From positions 64,501 through 128,500 of the forward strand of contig NZ_CP107932.1 in assembly GCF_036032445.1 (NCBI RefSeq): a DNA stretch of 64,000 bases, read 5' to 3'. Origin of the DNA: Nocardia sp. NBC_00416. GTDB lineage: Bacteria > Actinomycetota > Actinomycetes > Mycobacteriales > Mycobacteriaceae. The position numbers were made by a program, and so were the translations under genes. Below the pieces are notes generated by a model that saw only the letters and a list, made by a program, of their open reading frames with translations, made no database searches and was not told the origin of the DNA. Every line of letters starts with the position of its first letter. Positions within the stretch are counted from its first letter, which is position 1. This document shows positions 23,278-33,294 of this stretch, in pieces.

Positions 23278-24138
23278 TCAGAGTTTGTGGTCGTACCACT
23301 TCAGGTAACCGCCGCCGTCGACCCGCATCTGCATACCGGTGACGTAGCGGGCTTCCTCGGAAACGAGATACAGGATGGCGTTGGAGATATCGACCGGTTC
23401 GATCCACGGTGTCTTCATGGCCTGCTGGACGTGGAAGGCCGGTTCCGCGTCCGCGCGGGTCGGGTTCTCCAGATCGGGCCGGAACGAGCGGTACATCGGC
23501 TCGCTCTGCAACATATCGGTGTTGCAGTTGGTGGGGTGGACCGCGTTGGCCCGGATACCGCGGGGCGCGAGGTGCCGGGCGATATCGAAGATGTAGTAGG
23601 ACAGTGCCCGCTTGGAGTGCACGTAGGCCATACCGCCGAGATCCGAACCGGGGTTGTCCATCTTGCTGACGTCCACCATCGCCGCGGTCGAACCGGTGGC
23701 CACGATGGCCGCGCCCTCGCCGAGATGCGGCAGTGCGACCTGGATCGCGTTGATGGTGCCGACCAGATTGGTGTTGATGACATCGGTCCACGCCTGGATA
23801 TCGGGCTGGCCCTTCATGCCGGCCACACCGGCCTGGGCGATCACGATATCGAGTTTGCCGAACTCCGCGACACCGGCGTCGAGCGCCGCTTTCAGGCCGA
23901 CGGCGTCGCGGACATCGGCTTTGCTCGCGATGATGCGGCGGCCGGTCTTCTCGACCAGGCGGACGGTTTCCTCGAGGTCTTCGGGCGTGGCCAGCGGGTA
24001 TCCGATGGTCGACATGTTCTCGCAGATGTCGACGGCGATGATATCGGCGCCTTCCTCCGCCAGCCGGACGGCGTGGCTACGGCCCTGACCGCGCGCGGCG
24101 CCCGTGATGAATGCGACTTTGCCCTCAACACGTCCCAC
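23278..24138 (-). CDS. Mycofactocin-type SDR oxidoreductase
   Basis: From the GTG at 24138 (AAAGGGATT upstream) the protein has 286 residues. It has TGAARGQG (residues 12-19), Ser150, Tyr172 and Lys176. The extra segment after beta-2, around residues 38-65 (ENMSTIGYPLATPEDLEETVRLVEKTGRRI region), is the mark of SDRs that keep a tightly bound NAD(H) recycled by mycofactocin. Such enzymes oxidise alcohols on hydrophobic substrates. No mycofactocin biosynthesis gene is in the window, so the cofactor must be encoded elsewhere. It is the first gene of the minus-strand operon. Confidence 0.88.
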   Translation of the reverse strand: MGRVEGKVAFITGAARGQGRSHAVRLAEEGADIIAVDICENMSTIGYPLATPEDLEETVRLVEKTGRRIIASKADVRDAVGLKAALDAGVAEFGKLDIVIAQAGVAGMKGQPDIQAWTDVINTNLVGTINAIQVALPHLGEGAAIVATGSTAAMVDVSKMDNPGSDLGGMAYVHSKRALSYYIFDIARHLAPRGIRANAVHPTNCNTDMLQSEPMYRSFRPDLENPTRADAEPAFHVQQAMKTPWIEPVDISNAILYLVSEEARYVTGMQMRVDGGGYLKWYDHKL

Positions 24139-24311
24139 AGCAATCCCTTTCGATCTGTTTTCGGAGTCACCTGCCCGGTGCGCCGACCGTCGCCGGGGGG
24201 CGGCGGTCGGCACCGGGCAGGGTGCGCGGCGAATGCCGCGCGTCGATCCGGCCGCGGACCCGTTTCGGTGTCGACCCAGCACCGCCGGGTACCGGCTCCG
24301 GGCATACGGCT

Positions 24312-24353
24312 GTTCTCGTATGCGAAAAGAACTGCGTTTTCGCATACGAGAAC
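24312..24353. promoter_or_regulatory. Perfect 17-bp inverted repeat, probable double operator
   Basis: GTTCTCGTATGCGAAAA (24312-24328) is repeated in perfect inverted form at 24337-24353 across an 8-bp centre. Each arm is itself an imperfect palindrome (TTCTCG...CGAAAA), so two dimers could bind side by side. The TTCTCG core recalls the arm of the site at 10506. It lies 174 bp before the SDR start and 287 bp before the ligase start. Confidence 0.65.
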
Positions 24354-24503
24354 GGTACTCTACCTGTGGGCTCGGCGGCAAGGTTTCGGAAGAAGCCTGG
24401 TCGATTGATCAATTCGGGCTCCGGTGGCATTTCGGCAGTTGGCGACCGATATCGGGATCCTGGCTGCCGGAAGCTCCTCGCGAATATATCGTTCGCACTG
24501 TAA

Positions 24504-24518
24504 GAGAATTCTATTTTC
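24504..24518. promoter_or_regulatory. GAGAATA-N-TATTCTC operator, degenerate copy
   Basis: GAGAATTCTATTTTC matches the consensus at 12 of 14 arm positions. It sits in the AT-rich part of the divergent control region, 122 bp before the start of the plus-strand operon. Confidence 0.45.
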
Positions 24519-24639
24519 ACCAGTCGGCGGTACGAACTCAGACGCGCTCGCGGAGGTGCCTCGTACGGGTGCCGAGCACCCCGCCGGCGCGGAAGGGGTG
24601 AACCGATATGTCCGACCGGCGTATTCGAGGTGGGGTCCG

Positions 24640-26187
24640 GTGACCCGCGTCGTTCCCGAGCAGCTGCGCGCCCGCTACGAGGCGGAGGGCTGGTGGACCC
24701 GCGACACCATGGGGGATCTGCTGAGTCGCGGTCTGGCCGCCGCGCCGGACGCGGAGTTCCGGGTCTACTCCGACGTCCGGCCCTGGCGGGGTACGTTCGC
24801 CGAGGTCGAGCGGGTGGCGCGACGGCTGGCGGCGGGGTTGCGGGCTCGCGGGGTCGGGCCGGGTGATGTGCTCGCGTTCCAGTTGCCGAACTGGATGGAG
24901 GCGGCCGCGACATTCTGGGCGGCCTCGTTCCTGGGTGCCGCAGTGGTGCCGATCGTGCACTTCTACGGTCGCAGCGAACTCGGCCATATCTTGCGGGTCG
25001 CCCGGCCGAAGGTGTTCATCACCATGGCGGAGTTCGGGCGCAGTGTCCACGATCCCGCGGTATCGGCCGAGGTGCCGATCGTCGGTGTGGTGGGCCGGGA
25101 TTTCGACGAGCTGCTCGCCGACGAGCCGATGCCGGGTGTGCTGCCCGCCGACCCGACCGCTCCCGCACTCATCGCCTTCACCTCCGGGACCACCAGCGCG
25201 CCCAAAGGCGTGGTGCACAGTCATCAAACCCTCGGCTGTGAATCACTGCAGCTCGCGGAACGGAACAAGGCCGACCGTGGGGATCAGCTGACCGCCACCC
25301 CGGTGGGGCATTTCATCGGGATGGTCGGGGCGTGCCTGCTCCCGGTGCTGCACGGTCGGCCGGTGCACCTGCTCGATGTATGGGATCCGGGCCGGGCGCT
25401 GGCGCTGATGAAATCCGACGGGCTCGTGGTGGGCGGCGGCCCACCGTATTTCGTTTCGAGCATGGTCGAACATCCCGACTACACCCCGGGCCATCTCGCG
25501 CATATGCGCTATGTGGGGCTGGGCGGTTCGGCGGTGCCGTCCGCGGTGACGCGGATGCTGACCGAGCTGGGGGTGATCGCGTTCCGCGCGTACGGCAGTA
25601 CCGAGCATCCGTCCGTCACCGCCTCCGAACTCGACGCACCGGCGCGGGAGCGGCTCACCACCGACGGCCGTCCGATGCCCGGGGTGGAGATCCGGTTCGC
25701 CGAGGACGGCGAGATCCTCAGTCGCGGGCCGGATCTGTGCCTCGGCTATACCGATCCCGAGCTCACGGCGCGGGCCTTCGACGACGAGGGCTGGTATCAC
25801 ACCGGTGATATCGGCGTTCTGGATGCCGACGGCTGTCTGACCATCACCGATCGTAAGGCCGATGTGGTGATCCGCGGTGGCGAGAACGTGGGGGCCCGGG
25901 AGGTCGAGGATGTCCTGGACGCGATGCCGCAGGTGGCGGAATCGGTGGTGATCGCCCTGCCCGACGAGCGTTTCGGTGAGGTGGTGGGCGCGGTGCTGCG
26001 CGTACAGCCCGGTTGTGTCCTGCCCTCCCGGGAGGAGGTGCGGGCCTTCTTCGAGCGGGCCGGGGTGGCGCGGCAGAAGTTTCCGGAGCGGTTATTCGAG
26101 GCCACGGAGTTCCCGCGGACTCCCAGCGGCAAGATCCAGAAACATTTGATCCGAGAGGGTATTGCGGCATCCATCCAGCGAGAATAG
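24640..26187 (+). CDS. AMP-forming acyl-CoA ligase (FadD type)
   Basis: Taking the GTG at 24640 (GAGGTGGGG just upstream) gives 515 residues; GTG at 24598 is the alternative. Motifs are the P-loop FTSGTTSAPKGVVHSH, YGSTEHPS in place of the usual YGxTE, TGDIGVLDADGCLTITDRKADVVIRGGENV, and the C-terminal PSGKIQKH with the catalytic Lys. It should make the CoA ester of a carboxylic acid and is the first gene of the long plus-strand operon. Its TAG stop (26185-26187) lies inside the palindrome 26180-26194. Confidence 0.88.
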   Translation: MTRVVPEQLRARYEAEGWWTRDTMGDLLSRGLAAAPDAEFRVYSDVRPWRGTFAEVERVARRLAAGLRARGVGPGDVLAFQLPNWMEAAATFWAASFLGAAVVPIVHFYGRSELGHILRVARPKVFITMAEFGRSVHDPAVSAEVPIVGVVGRDFDELLADEPMPGVLPADPTAPALIAFTSGTTSAPKGVVHSHQTLGCESLQLAERNKADRGDQLTATPVGHFIGMVGACLLPVLHGRPVHLLDVWDPGRALALMKSDGLVVGGGPPYFVSSMVEHPDYTPGHLAHMRYVGLGGSAVPSAVTRMLTELGVIAFRAYGSTEHPSVTASELDAPARERLTTDGRPMPGVEIRFAEDGEILSRGPDLCLGYTDPELTARAFDDEGWYHTGDIGVLDADGCLTITDRKADVVIRGGENVGAREVEDVLDAMPQVAESVVIALPDERFGEVVGAVLRVQPGCVLPSREEVRAFFERAGVARQKFPERLFEATEFPRTPSGKIQKHLIREGIAASIQRE

Positions 26188-26194
26188 TATTCTC
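26180..26194. promoter_or_regulatory. GAGAATA-N-TATTCTC operator, perfect copy
   Basis: GAGAATAGTATTCTC is a perfect palindrome, extended by one C-G pair on each side. It overlaps the stop codon of the ligase gene and lies 106 bp before the next start. It should give the KstD-like gene its own controlled promoter inside the operon. Confidence 0.75.
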
Positions 26195-26299
26195 GAAAAG
26201 GGAGATTATCGTTTTACTCGCGCCGACTCGGCCCGTGCTTCGGCACGGCAGCCCGCCGGGACCGGCGCCTCTCCGCCTGCTCGCCGAAAGGACAGCGCA

Positions 26300-27952
26300 G
26301 TGCCATCGCATCAGCCATCGGCTGCCGAACCCGATCCGTCGACCAGCTGGGACGAGGAGACCGACGTCGTCGTCCTGGGCACCGGAGCCGCCGGGCTCAC
26401 CGCGGTGCTCGCCGCCGCCGTCGGGGGAGCGGCGGTCACGCTGTTCGAGAAAGCGGCCACCGTCGGTGGGACCAGTGCGGTGTCCGGTGGATTGGCCTGG
26501 ATCCCCGCCCACGCGCGGGCGGATCGGGAACTCACCGTCGCCGACGCGCTGGCCTATCTGACCGCGCAGTCACTGGACTCGATGGATGACGAGCTGGTCG
26601 AGGTGTTCGTGCGCACGGGTGCGCGGATGCTCGATTTCGTCGAAGAGCACAGCGCGGTGGAATTCGAAGTGGCCGAAGGGTTCCCGGACTACAAACCGGA
26701 ACTGCCCGGCGGACAGCCCGCCGGTGGCCGGTCGCTGGGCCCCGCCGCCTACGATCTGGCCCGCCTCGGAGAATGGCGCGACCGGATCACCACCTTCCCG
26801 CTCGACTGGAGCAATGTCGGATTCGACGCCGAGACCCGGGCCCGGTTGCGGGCCGTGCTCGGCGATGCCACCGCAGATGTCTGCGTAGCGGGACAGGCGC
26901 TGGTCGCCGGGCTGCTCGAAGGTGTCCTCGCCGCGGGGATCACCCCGCGTACCGGAGCCCGGGGTGTGGAGTTGATCGCCGAGGGCGGAGCGGTGACCGG
27001 GGTTCTGGTCGAACTCGACGGTGACCGGCGCGCGATCCGGGCCCGGCGCGGCGTGGTGCTGGCCACCGGCGGATTCGAATGGGATCCCGGACTGGTCAAG
27101 GCATTCCTGCGCGGGCCGATGACCGGACCGGTGTCCCCGCCGAACAACACCGGCGACGGTCTGCGGATGGCCATGGCGCACGGCGCCGACCTCGCGAACA
27201 TGGGTGAGGCGTGGTGGGTCCCGGTGGTGCAGCTGCCCGGCGACACCATCGAGGGCGAACAGCGCAGCCGCAGTGTGCGGCTCGAACGCACCCGCCCGCG
27301 CAGCATCATCGTGAACCGGGCCGGTAAGAGATTCGTCAACGAGGCCGCCGAATACAACTCCATGGCGGGTGCTTTCCACTACCTGGATCCGCGCGGCGGC
27401 TATGTGAACAATCCCGGCTGGATGGTGTTCGACGCCGAACATCTGCGCCGGTACGGATTCCTGGGTGTCGAGCCCGGTGGCGCGGCCCCCGAATGGTTCT
27501 GCGAATCCGCCGACCTCGACGAATTGGGCGCGCGCACCGGCATCGACCCCCAAGGGCTGCGGCGCACCGTGGCCGGCTGGAACCGTGCGGTCGCCGACGG
27601 CGCCGATCCCGATTTCGGCCGCGGCGCCAGCGAATACGACGGCTACTGGGGCGACCCGGACGCCGAGACGGTCGCCGGGCGCACCCTCGGACCACTGGAC
27701 ACCGGCCCCTACTACGCGGTGCCCGTGACCGTCGGCGCCATGGGTACCAAGGGCGGGCCGCGCACCGATCGCGACGCCCGGGTGCGGCATATCAGCGGTG
27801 CCGTCATCCCCGGGCTTTACGCGGCCGGTAATGCGATGGCCGGGGTGACCGGCCGTGCCTACGGCGGCGCCGGCGGAACCATCGGCCCCGGAATGGTCTG
27901 GGGGTTGCGCGCAGGTCATCACGCGGCCACCGGCGAATCGGTGAAGTACTGA
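26300..27952 (+). CDS. KstD-like FAD-dependent dehydrogenase
   Basis: The GTG at 26300 (GAAAGGA upstream) gives 550 residues. An FAD-binding VVVLGTGAAGLTA (about residues 23-35) with VTLFEKA follows the succinate dehydrogenase/ketosteroid dehydrogenase superfamily, and the C-terminal RAYGGAGGTIGPGM with Tyr521 matches the active-site stretch of 3-ketosteroid delta-1-dehydrogenases. It should desaturate a cyclic ketone next to the carbonyl. The exact substrate is unknown, and fumarate-reductase-like alternatives exist. A second family member is at 31495. Confidence 0.85.
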   Translation: MPSHQPSAAEPDPSTSWDEETDVVVLGTGAAGLTAVLAAAVGGAAVTLFEKAATVGGTSAVSGGLAWIPAHARADRELTVADALAYLTAQSLDSMDDELVEVFVRTGARMLDFVEEHSAVEFEVAEGFPDYKPELPGGQPAGGRSLGPAAYDLARLGEWRDRITTFPLDWSNVGFDAETRARLRAVLGDATADVCVAGQALVAGLLEGVLAAGITPRTGARGVELIAEGGAVTGVLVELDGDRRAIRARRGVVLATGGFEWDPGLVKAFLRGPMTGPVSPPNNTGDGLRMAMAHGADLANMGEAWWVPVVQLPGDTIEGEQRSRSVRLERTRPRSIIVNRAGKRFVNEAAEYNSMAGAFHYLDPRGGYVNNPGWMVFDAEHLRRYGFLGVEPGGAAPEWFCESADLDELGARTGIDPQGLRRTVAGWNRAVADGADPDFGRGASEYDGYWGDPDAETVAGRTLGPLDTGPYYAVPVTVGAMGTKGGPRTDRDARVRHISGAVIPGLYAAGNAMAGVTGRAYGGAGGTIGPGMVWGLRAGHHAATGESVKY

Positions 27953-28036
27953 ACATTTGCGGGCAGTGAGGTGGCGCGTGCGCCCGAGGGCCCGGGCGGA
28001 CCGGCGCCGGGCCAGTGGACAGAGCGGAAGGTAGCA

Positions 28037-28900
28037 GTGTCGGAATACGAGAGTGTGTGGTGCGACCTGCAGGGTGTCGCGTTCAGTCAGGGATACCTGG
28101 ATGTGGAGGGGGTGCGTACTCGCTATCTGCACGCCGGCGACCGGAGCAGACCGGCGCTGGTCTTCCTGCACGGGTCGGGCGGGCACGCCGAGGCCTACGT
28201 CCGGAATCTGGCGGCGCATGCCGAGCATTTCTCCACCTGGTCGATCGATATGCTCGGCCACGGGTACACCGATAAACCCGGGCATCCGCTGGAGATCGAA
28301 CACTATGTGCGTCATCTGATCTCGTTTCTCGACACCATCGGTGCCGCCCACGCTCATATCAGCGGGGAATCGCTCGGCGGCTGGGTCGCCGCCCGGACCG
28401 CCTACGACCATCCGGGCCGGGTCGACAAACTGGTGCTCAACACAGCGGGCGGTTCACAGGCCGACCCGGAGGTCATGCAGCGGATCGTCACGCTGTCCAT
28501 GGCAGCGGCCACCGATCCCACCTGGGAGACGGTGCAGGCACGCATCACATGGCTGATGGCGGATAAATCCAGGGATTACGCCGATATCGTGGCCAGCCGG
28601 CAGCGGGTGTACCGGCAGCCAGGTTTCGTCGACGCCATGCGCGACATCATGGCGTTGCAGGATCCGCAGATCCGGGCACGCAATCTGCTCGGCCCCGAGG
28701 AGTACGGCGGGATCACCGCGCCGACGCTCGTGGTGTGGACCAGCGACGATCCCACCGCCGATGTGGCCGAGGGCAAACGGATCGCCTCGATGATCCCGGG
28801 CGCCCGGTTCGAGGTGCTGCCGGACTGCGGGCACTGGCCCCAGTACGAATCACCCGCGGCATTCGACGCACTCCATCTCGAATTCCTGCTGGGCGGTTGA
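28037..28900 (+). CDS. mhpC: Meta-cleavage product C-C hydrolase, MhpC/HsaD type
   Basis: From GTG 28037 (GGAAGG upstream) the protein has 287 residues. It has the nucleophile elbow S-G-E-S-L-G-G with Ser112, HGSGG near the oxyanion hole, and a C-terminal CGHWPQYE with His266. The last is the typical neighbourhood of C-C hydrolases that split extradiol ring-cleavage products. It sits directly before MhpA- and MhpB-like genes, which supports that role. The gene symbol denotes family, not proven substrate. Confidence 0.85.
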   Translation: MSEYESVWCDLQGVAFSQGYLDVEGVRTRYLHAGDRSRPALVFLHGSGGHAEAYVRNLAAHAEHFSTWSIDMLGHGYTDKPGHPLEIEHYVRHLISFLDTIGAAHAHISGESLGGWVAARTAYDHPGRVDKLVLNTAGGSQADPEVMQRIVTLSMAAATDPTWETVQARITWLMADKSRDYADIVASRQRVYRQPGFVDAMRDIMALQDPQIRARNLLGPEEYGGITAPTLVVWTSDDPTADVAEGKRIASMIPGARFEVLPDCGHWPQYESPAAFDALHLEFLLGG

Positions 28901-28901
28901 T

Positions 28902-30572
28902 ATGGACCACGGAAACGGCAGCGGGCCGCAGAGTTTCGACGTCGTCATCGTCGGCGCCGGACCGGTGGGGCTGACCATCGCGAACACCCTGGGCCGCTAC
29001 GGCGTGCACACCCTGCTGGTGGAGGAACGGCCCAGCCTCATCGACTATCCGCGCGGTGTCGGTATCGACGACGAATCACTGCGCACCATGCAGGCCACCG
29101 GACTGGTCGAGCGGATCCTGCCGCATACCAACCCGAACCAGATCATGCGGTTCGTCGACGGGCAGCGCCGGTTACTGGCCGAGATCGCGCCCACCGAGCA
29201 GCAGTTCGGCTGGCCCAAGCGCAGCGGGTTCATCCAGCCCCTGGTGGACGCCGAACTGCTGGCCGGGCTGGACCGCTTCGACTGTGTGGATATCCGCTGG
29301 GCCACCGCGCTGAGCGACTGCGACGACACCGGCGACGAGGTCCTGGTGCAGCTCGACACCGCGAACGGCCCGCACCAGGTGCGCGCCCGGTACGTCGTGG
29401 GTTGCGACGGTGGTCGCAGTACCACCCGGCGCACGATGGGCGTGAGTTTCGAGGGCACCACCTCCCCGACCCGCTGGCTGGTGGTCGATATCGACGGCGA
29501 TCCGCTCGGACATCCGAATGTGGAGGTCGGGGCCGATCCCGCGCGGCCGAATGTCTCGATCTCGCTGGCCCACGGGATCCGGCGGTTCGAATTCCTGCTG
29601 CACGACGACGAATCCGACTCCGAAGCCGAGACCGCGGAATTCCTGGCCCGGCTGCTCGCGCCCTTCGTACCGCATCCGGAACGCCTGGATGTGATCCGGC
29701 GGCGGGTCTACACCCACCATTCCCGGATCGCCGGTGAATTCCGGAGAGGCCAGCTGCTGCTGGCCGGCGATGCCGCGCATCTCATGCCGGTCTGGCAGGG
29801 CCAGGGCTACAACAGTGGGATCCGGGACGCGGCGAATCTGGCCTGGAAACTGGCGGCGGTGGTGACCGGAGTCGCCGGTGCCGGCCTGCTCGACACCTAT
29901 GACCAGGAGCGGCGCAAACACGCGCGGGCCATGATCGACCTGTCCACCACGGTCGGGCGGGTCATCTCGCCGACGAACCACCGGGTCGCCGCGGTCCGTG
30001 ATGTGGCGGTACGCGGACTGGCCCTGGTGCCGCCGTTGAAGCGGTACGTGCTCGGGATGCGGTTCAAACCCATGCCGCGCTACGACCGCGGTGCGGTGGT
30101 GCACGGCTGGTCGAGGTCACCGAATTCGGCGGTCGGCACCCTGTTCATCCAGCCGCGGGTCGCGACCCGGGCGCAGCCGGACGTGCTACTCGACGAAACC
30201 CTGGGCCCCTGGTTCGCGGTGCTGTGCTGGAACAACCAGCCCCGGAAACTGCTGGGGGATGAGGAATTCGCCCGATGGAAGGGTCTCGGCGCTCGTTTCG
30301 TGGAAGCGCGGCCCGCGACCCAGTTGCACTGGACCGGGCACGACGACCCCGATGTGCTGGTGGTCGGTGATCACACCGGAGCACTGAAGAAATGGTTCGA
30401 CGGCCAGCTCGATTCGGTGCTGTTCCTGCGGCCGGACCGATGCATCGCCGGCGCCTGTATCGCCCAGCACGCACCCGAACTCGGCGCCGCGGTGCGCACA
30501 ACCCTCGAACTCTCCCCGGGAGGTTCCGATGCCGCTGGCCGTGTGCTGCGTCTCGCACAGCCCGCTCCTTGA
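28902..30572 (+). CDS. mhpA: FAD-dependent aromatic hydroxylase, MhpA type
   Basis: The 556-residue flavoprotein monooxygenase has the FAD motif [12 protein letters not shown] (about 14-25), [11 protein letters not shown] in the middle and [18 protein letters not shown], the second FAD contact. This is the arrangement of 3-(3-hydroxyphenyl)propionate hydroxylase and its relatives. It would hydroxylate a phenolic ring to a catechol for the MhpB-like dioxygenase whose gene overlaps its 3' end by 44 bp. The physiological phenol may be larger than phenylpropionate, given the steroid-type neighbours. Confidence 0.87.
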   Translation: MDHGNGSGPQSFDVVIVGAGPVGLTIANTLGRYGVHTLLVEERPSLIDYPRGVGIDDESLRTMQATGLVERILPHTNPNQIMRFVDGQRRLLAEIAPTEQQFGWPKRSGFIQPLVDAELLAGLDRFDCVDIRWATALSDCDDTGDEVLVQLDTANGPHQVRARYVVGCDGGRSTTRRTMGVSFEGTTSPTRWLVVDIDGDPLGHPNVEVGADPARPNVSISLAHGIRRFEFLLHDDESDSEAETAEFLARLLAPFVPHPERLDVIRRRVYTHHSRIAGEFRRGQLLLAGDAAHLMPVWQGQGYNSGIRDAANLAWKLAAVVTGVAGAGLLDTYDQERRKHARAMIDLSTTVGRVISPTNHRVAAVRDVAVRGLALVPPLKRYVLGMRFKPMPRYDRGAVVHGWSRSPNSAVGTLFIQPRVATRAQPDVLLDETLGPWFAVLCWNNQPRKLLGDEEFARWKGLGARFVEARPATQLHWTGHDDPDVLVVGDHTGALKKWFDGQLDSVLFLRPDRCIAGACIAQHAPELGAAVRTTLELSPGGSDAAGRVLRLAQPAP

Positions 30573-31494
30573 GCTGCCGGGTCCGGGTCCGGAACTGCGG
30601 GCCGAGGTCGGGGCGGCGCTCGACCGGGCCCGGGATTTCGTGCGGGACTTCGATCCGGAACTGGTGGTGCTGTTCGCCCCGGACCACTACAACGGGTTCT
30701 TCTACAAGCTCATGCCGCCCTTCTGTCTCGGCACCGCGGCCACCGCGGTGGGGGACTACGGGACCCACGCCGGGCCGCTGAGCGTTCCGGAGGATCAGGC
30801 GCTGGGGCTGGCGGAGGCGCTGCTCGAGGCCGGAATCGATCTCGCGACCTCGGCAGAGATGTCGGTGGATCACGGCACCGTGCAGCCGCTACAGCGGTTG
30901 TTCGGCGACGCCGCCGCCCGGCCGGTGATCCCGATCTTCGTGAACTCCGTGGCGACCCCGCTGGGCCCGCTGCGCCGGGTACGGGCGCTGGGTACCGCGG
31001 TCGGCCGTCACCTCGCGACCCTCGGAAAGCGGGTGCTGATCATCGGGTCGGGCGGTCTGTCGCACGACCCACCGGTTCCGCAGCGGGCGACCGCACCCGA
31101 GCCGGTATTGCAGCGGATCGTGCAGGGCCGCCCGATGACCACCGAACAGCGGGCCGCCCGCCAGACCGCGGTGATCGCCGCCGCCCGCGATTTCGCCACC
31201 GGCGACAGTCCGCTACAGGCGCTGAACCCCGAATGGGACCGGGCGTTCCTCGACCTGGTGGATACCGGTGGCCTGGCCGCAGTCGACGACTGGGACAACA
31301 ACGAGATCACGAGGGTCGCCGGTAATTCGGCACACGAGGTCAGGACCTGGGTGGCGGCTTTCGCGGCGCTCGGGGCGCAGGGGCCTTATCGGACGGACGT
31401 CCGCTATTACCGGCCCGCACCAGAACTCATCGCCGGCTTCGCCGTCCGTACGGCCCGCCCGGCCGATGAGCCGATCGACCACAGGAGGCGATGA
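30529..31494 (+). CDS. mhpB: Extradiol ring-cleavage dioxygenase, MhpB (LigB) type
   Basis: The 321-residue protein starts [14 protein letters not shown] and contains [22 protein letters not shown] and [13 protein letters not shown], the conserved His-bearing segments of class III extradiol dioxygenases such as 2,3-dihydroxyphenylpropionate 1,2-dioxygenase. It opens a catechol ring next to the hydroxyls with Fe(II) and O2. GGGAGG at 30516 supports the start inside the mhpA 3' end, which implies translational coupling. Confidence 0.9.
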   Translation: MPLAVCCVSHSPLLELPGPGPELRAEVGAALDRARDFVRDFDPELVVLFAPDHYNGFFYKLMPPFCLGTAATAVGDYGTHAGPLSVPEDQALGLAEALLEAGIDLATSAEMSVDHGTVQPLQRLFGDAAARPVIPIFVNSVATPLGPLRRVRALGTAVGRHLATLGKRVLIIGSGGLSHDPPVPQRATAPEPVLQRIVQGRPMTTEQRAARQTAVIAAARDFATGDSPLQALNPEWDRAFLDLVDTGGLAAVDDWDNNEITRVAGNSAHEVRTWVAAFAALGAQGPYRTDVRYYRPAPELIAGFAVRTARPADEPIDHRRR

Positions 31495-33294
31495 GTGAGC
31501 ACCGACGAGACGGATTTCGACGAAACCGTCGATCTACTGGTGATCGGTTCCGGCGGCGGCGGGATGAGTGCCGCGCTACGCGCCGAAGCATTGGGGCTCG
31601 ACACCCTCGTGGTGGAGAAGGCCGACTACTACGGCGGATCCACCGCGCTTTCCGGCGGCGGTATCTGGGTGCCGAACGCCCCCGCGCAACAGCGGGACGG
31701 ATTCGCCCTCGACCCCGACGCGGTGATCGGCTATCTGCGCACCATCACCGGCGGGCTGGTCGCCGAGGAACGGTTGCGGGCCTATGTCGAGAGATCACCG
31801 GACATGATGGCCTTCCTCGAGGAACGCAGCCGCTGGCTGGAATTCGTCTGGAAACCCGGCTACGCCGATTACTACCCGGAAGTCGACGGCGGGTCGGAGC
31901 AGGGCAGCACCATCAATGTGCCGCCCATCGACCTGCGGGAACTCGGCGACGAGGAGGAGAAACTCCTCACACCGCTCGCGCTGGCGCCGAAGGGGATCTG
32001 GCTGGGGCCCAAGGATCTTCGGATGTTCTATCAGGTCCGGCAGAACTGGCGCGGTAAGGCGGTGATGCTGAAACTGATCTGGCGGATGTTCCGGGCCCAT
32101 GTGTTCGGCGACCGGATCGCCGCCATCGGCCAATCCCTGATCGCCCGGCTGCGCCTGGCCATGAAGGAACGCGATATCCCGCTGTGGCTGAGCTCGCCGA
32201 TGACTTCGCTGATCACCGGCGCCGACGGACAGGTGACCGGGGCGGTGATCACCCGCGACGGGAAACCGGTGCGGATCCGCGCGCGCCGCGGCGTGATCCT
32301 GGCGACCGGCGGGTTCGACCACGATATGACCTGGCGCAAAGAGGAACTGCCGGAGGTCGACCAGGACTGGAGTTTCGGCAACCCGGTGGCTCTCGGTGAC
32401 GGGATCCGGGCCGGACAGGACGCCGGTGCGGCCACCGACCTGATGGACGAGGCCTGGTGGTTCCCGGCCATCCAGTGGCCCGACGGGCGGATGCAGTTCA
32501 TGCTCAACGAGCGCATGATGCCCGCGCAGTTCATCGTGAACGGGGCGGGGAAGCGGTTCATCAACGAGGCCGCGCCCTATATGGACTTCGGGCACGCCAT
32601 GATCGAGGGCCAGCGCACCGGAGTCACGCATATCCCGTGCTGGCTGATCACCGATCACCGCTCCTGGCACAAATACGTGATCGGCGGTCATCTGCCGATC
32701 CCGAAAGTGCCGTTCGCGCCGGTGCCGACCGGTTTCGAGATGGTGCAGGCCTGGCTGGAATCCGGTGTGGTGAAGGCCGCCGGCAGTTTCGCCGAGCTCG
32801 CCGGGAAGATCGACGTACCCGCCGCCGAACTCGAGGCCACCGCGGCCCGGTTCAACGAACTCGCGCTGGGCGGCCACGACGACGATTTCCAGCGCGGCGA
32901 CAGCGTGTACGACAACTACTACGGCGACCCCACGCTGCCCAACCCGAATCTGTTCCCGATCGGCAAACCGCCCTATTACGCGTTCCGGATCGTCCTCGGC
33001 GATCTCGGCACCTCCGGCGGCCTGCGCACCGACGAGAACGCCCGGGTGCTGCGCGCCGACGGGTCGGCGGTCGACGGGCTGTACGCCGTCGGTAATGCCT
33101 CGGCCGCGGTGATGGGCCGGAGTTACGCGGGCGCCGGCGCCACCATCGGCCCGGCCATGACCTTCGGATATATCGCCGCGGAGCACTGCGCCGGGCGAAC
33201 ACGGTCCGGAGCAGCGGGGGAGACCGGCGAAGGGGTGGGAAGGCCGGCCGCAGGAGATGACGTGACGATCGAAACCACTGGAGGTAATCGATGA
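31495..33294 (+). CDS. KstD-like FAD-dependent dehydrogenase, second copy
   Basis: The GTG at 31495 follows the MhpB stop directly and has AGGAGG at 31483. The 599-residue protein shows LLVIGSGGGGMSAALRAEALG (about 14-34), VVEKADYYGGSTALSGGG, and a C-terminal RSYAGAGATIGPAM with Tyr544, all typical of 3-ketosteroid dehydrogenases. A Gly-rich 35-residue tail follows. Two KstD-like enzymes in one operon suggest desaturation of different rings or intermediates. The stop overlaps the next start as ATGA. Confidence 0.87.
   Translation: MSTDETDFDETVDLLVIGSGGGGMSAALRAEALGLDTLVVEKADYYGGSTALSGGGIWVPNAPAQQRDGFALDPDAVIGYLRTITGGLVAEERLRAYVERSPDMMAFLEERSRWLEFVWKPGYADYYPEVDGGSEQGSTINVPPIDLRELGDEEEKLLTPLALAPKGIWLGPKDLRMFYQVRQNWRGKAVMLKLIWRMFRAHVFGDRIAAIGQSLIARLRLAMKERDIPLWLSSPMTSLITGADGQVTGAVITRDGKPVRIRARRGVILATGGFDHDMTWRKEELPEVDQDWSFGNPVALGDGIRAGQDAGAATDLMDEAWWFPAIQWPDGRMQFMLNERMMPAQFIVNGAGKRFINEAAPYMDFGHAMIEGQRTGVTHIPCWLITDHRSWHKYVIGGHLPIPKVPFAPVPTGFEMVQAWLESGVVKAAGSFAELAGKIDVPAAELEATAARFNELALGGHDDDFQRGDSVYDNYYGDPTLPNPNLFPIGKPPYYAFRIVLGDLGTSGGLRTDENARVLRADGSAVDGLYAVGNASAAVMGRSYAGAGATIGPAMTFGYIAAEHCAGRTRSGAAGETGEGVGRPAAGDDVTIETTGGNR

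Larger units (their letters stand above)
24139..24639. other. 501-bp divergent control region
   Basis: This gap separates the starts of the two large divergent operons. It holds the 17-bp-arm inverted repeat (24312-24353) and a degenerate GAGAATA site (24504-24518) in an AT-rich pocket (about 24481-24520) that looks like the promoter of the plus-strand operon. The open frame through it on the plus strand has poor codon bias and is treated as noncoding. Confidence 0.6.

Noticed and set aside
24424..24639. N-terminal extension of the ligase at 24640
   Set aside because: It would translate the AT-rich control region including an operator-like site, and no ribosome binding site precedes the first ATG.
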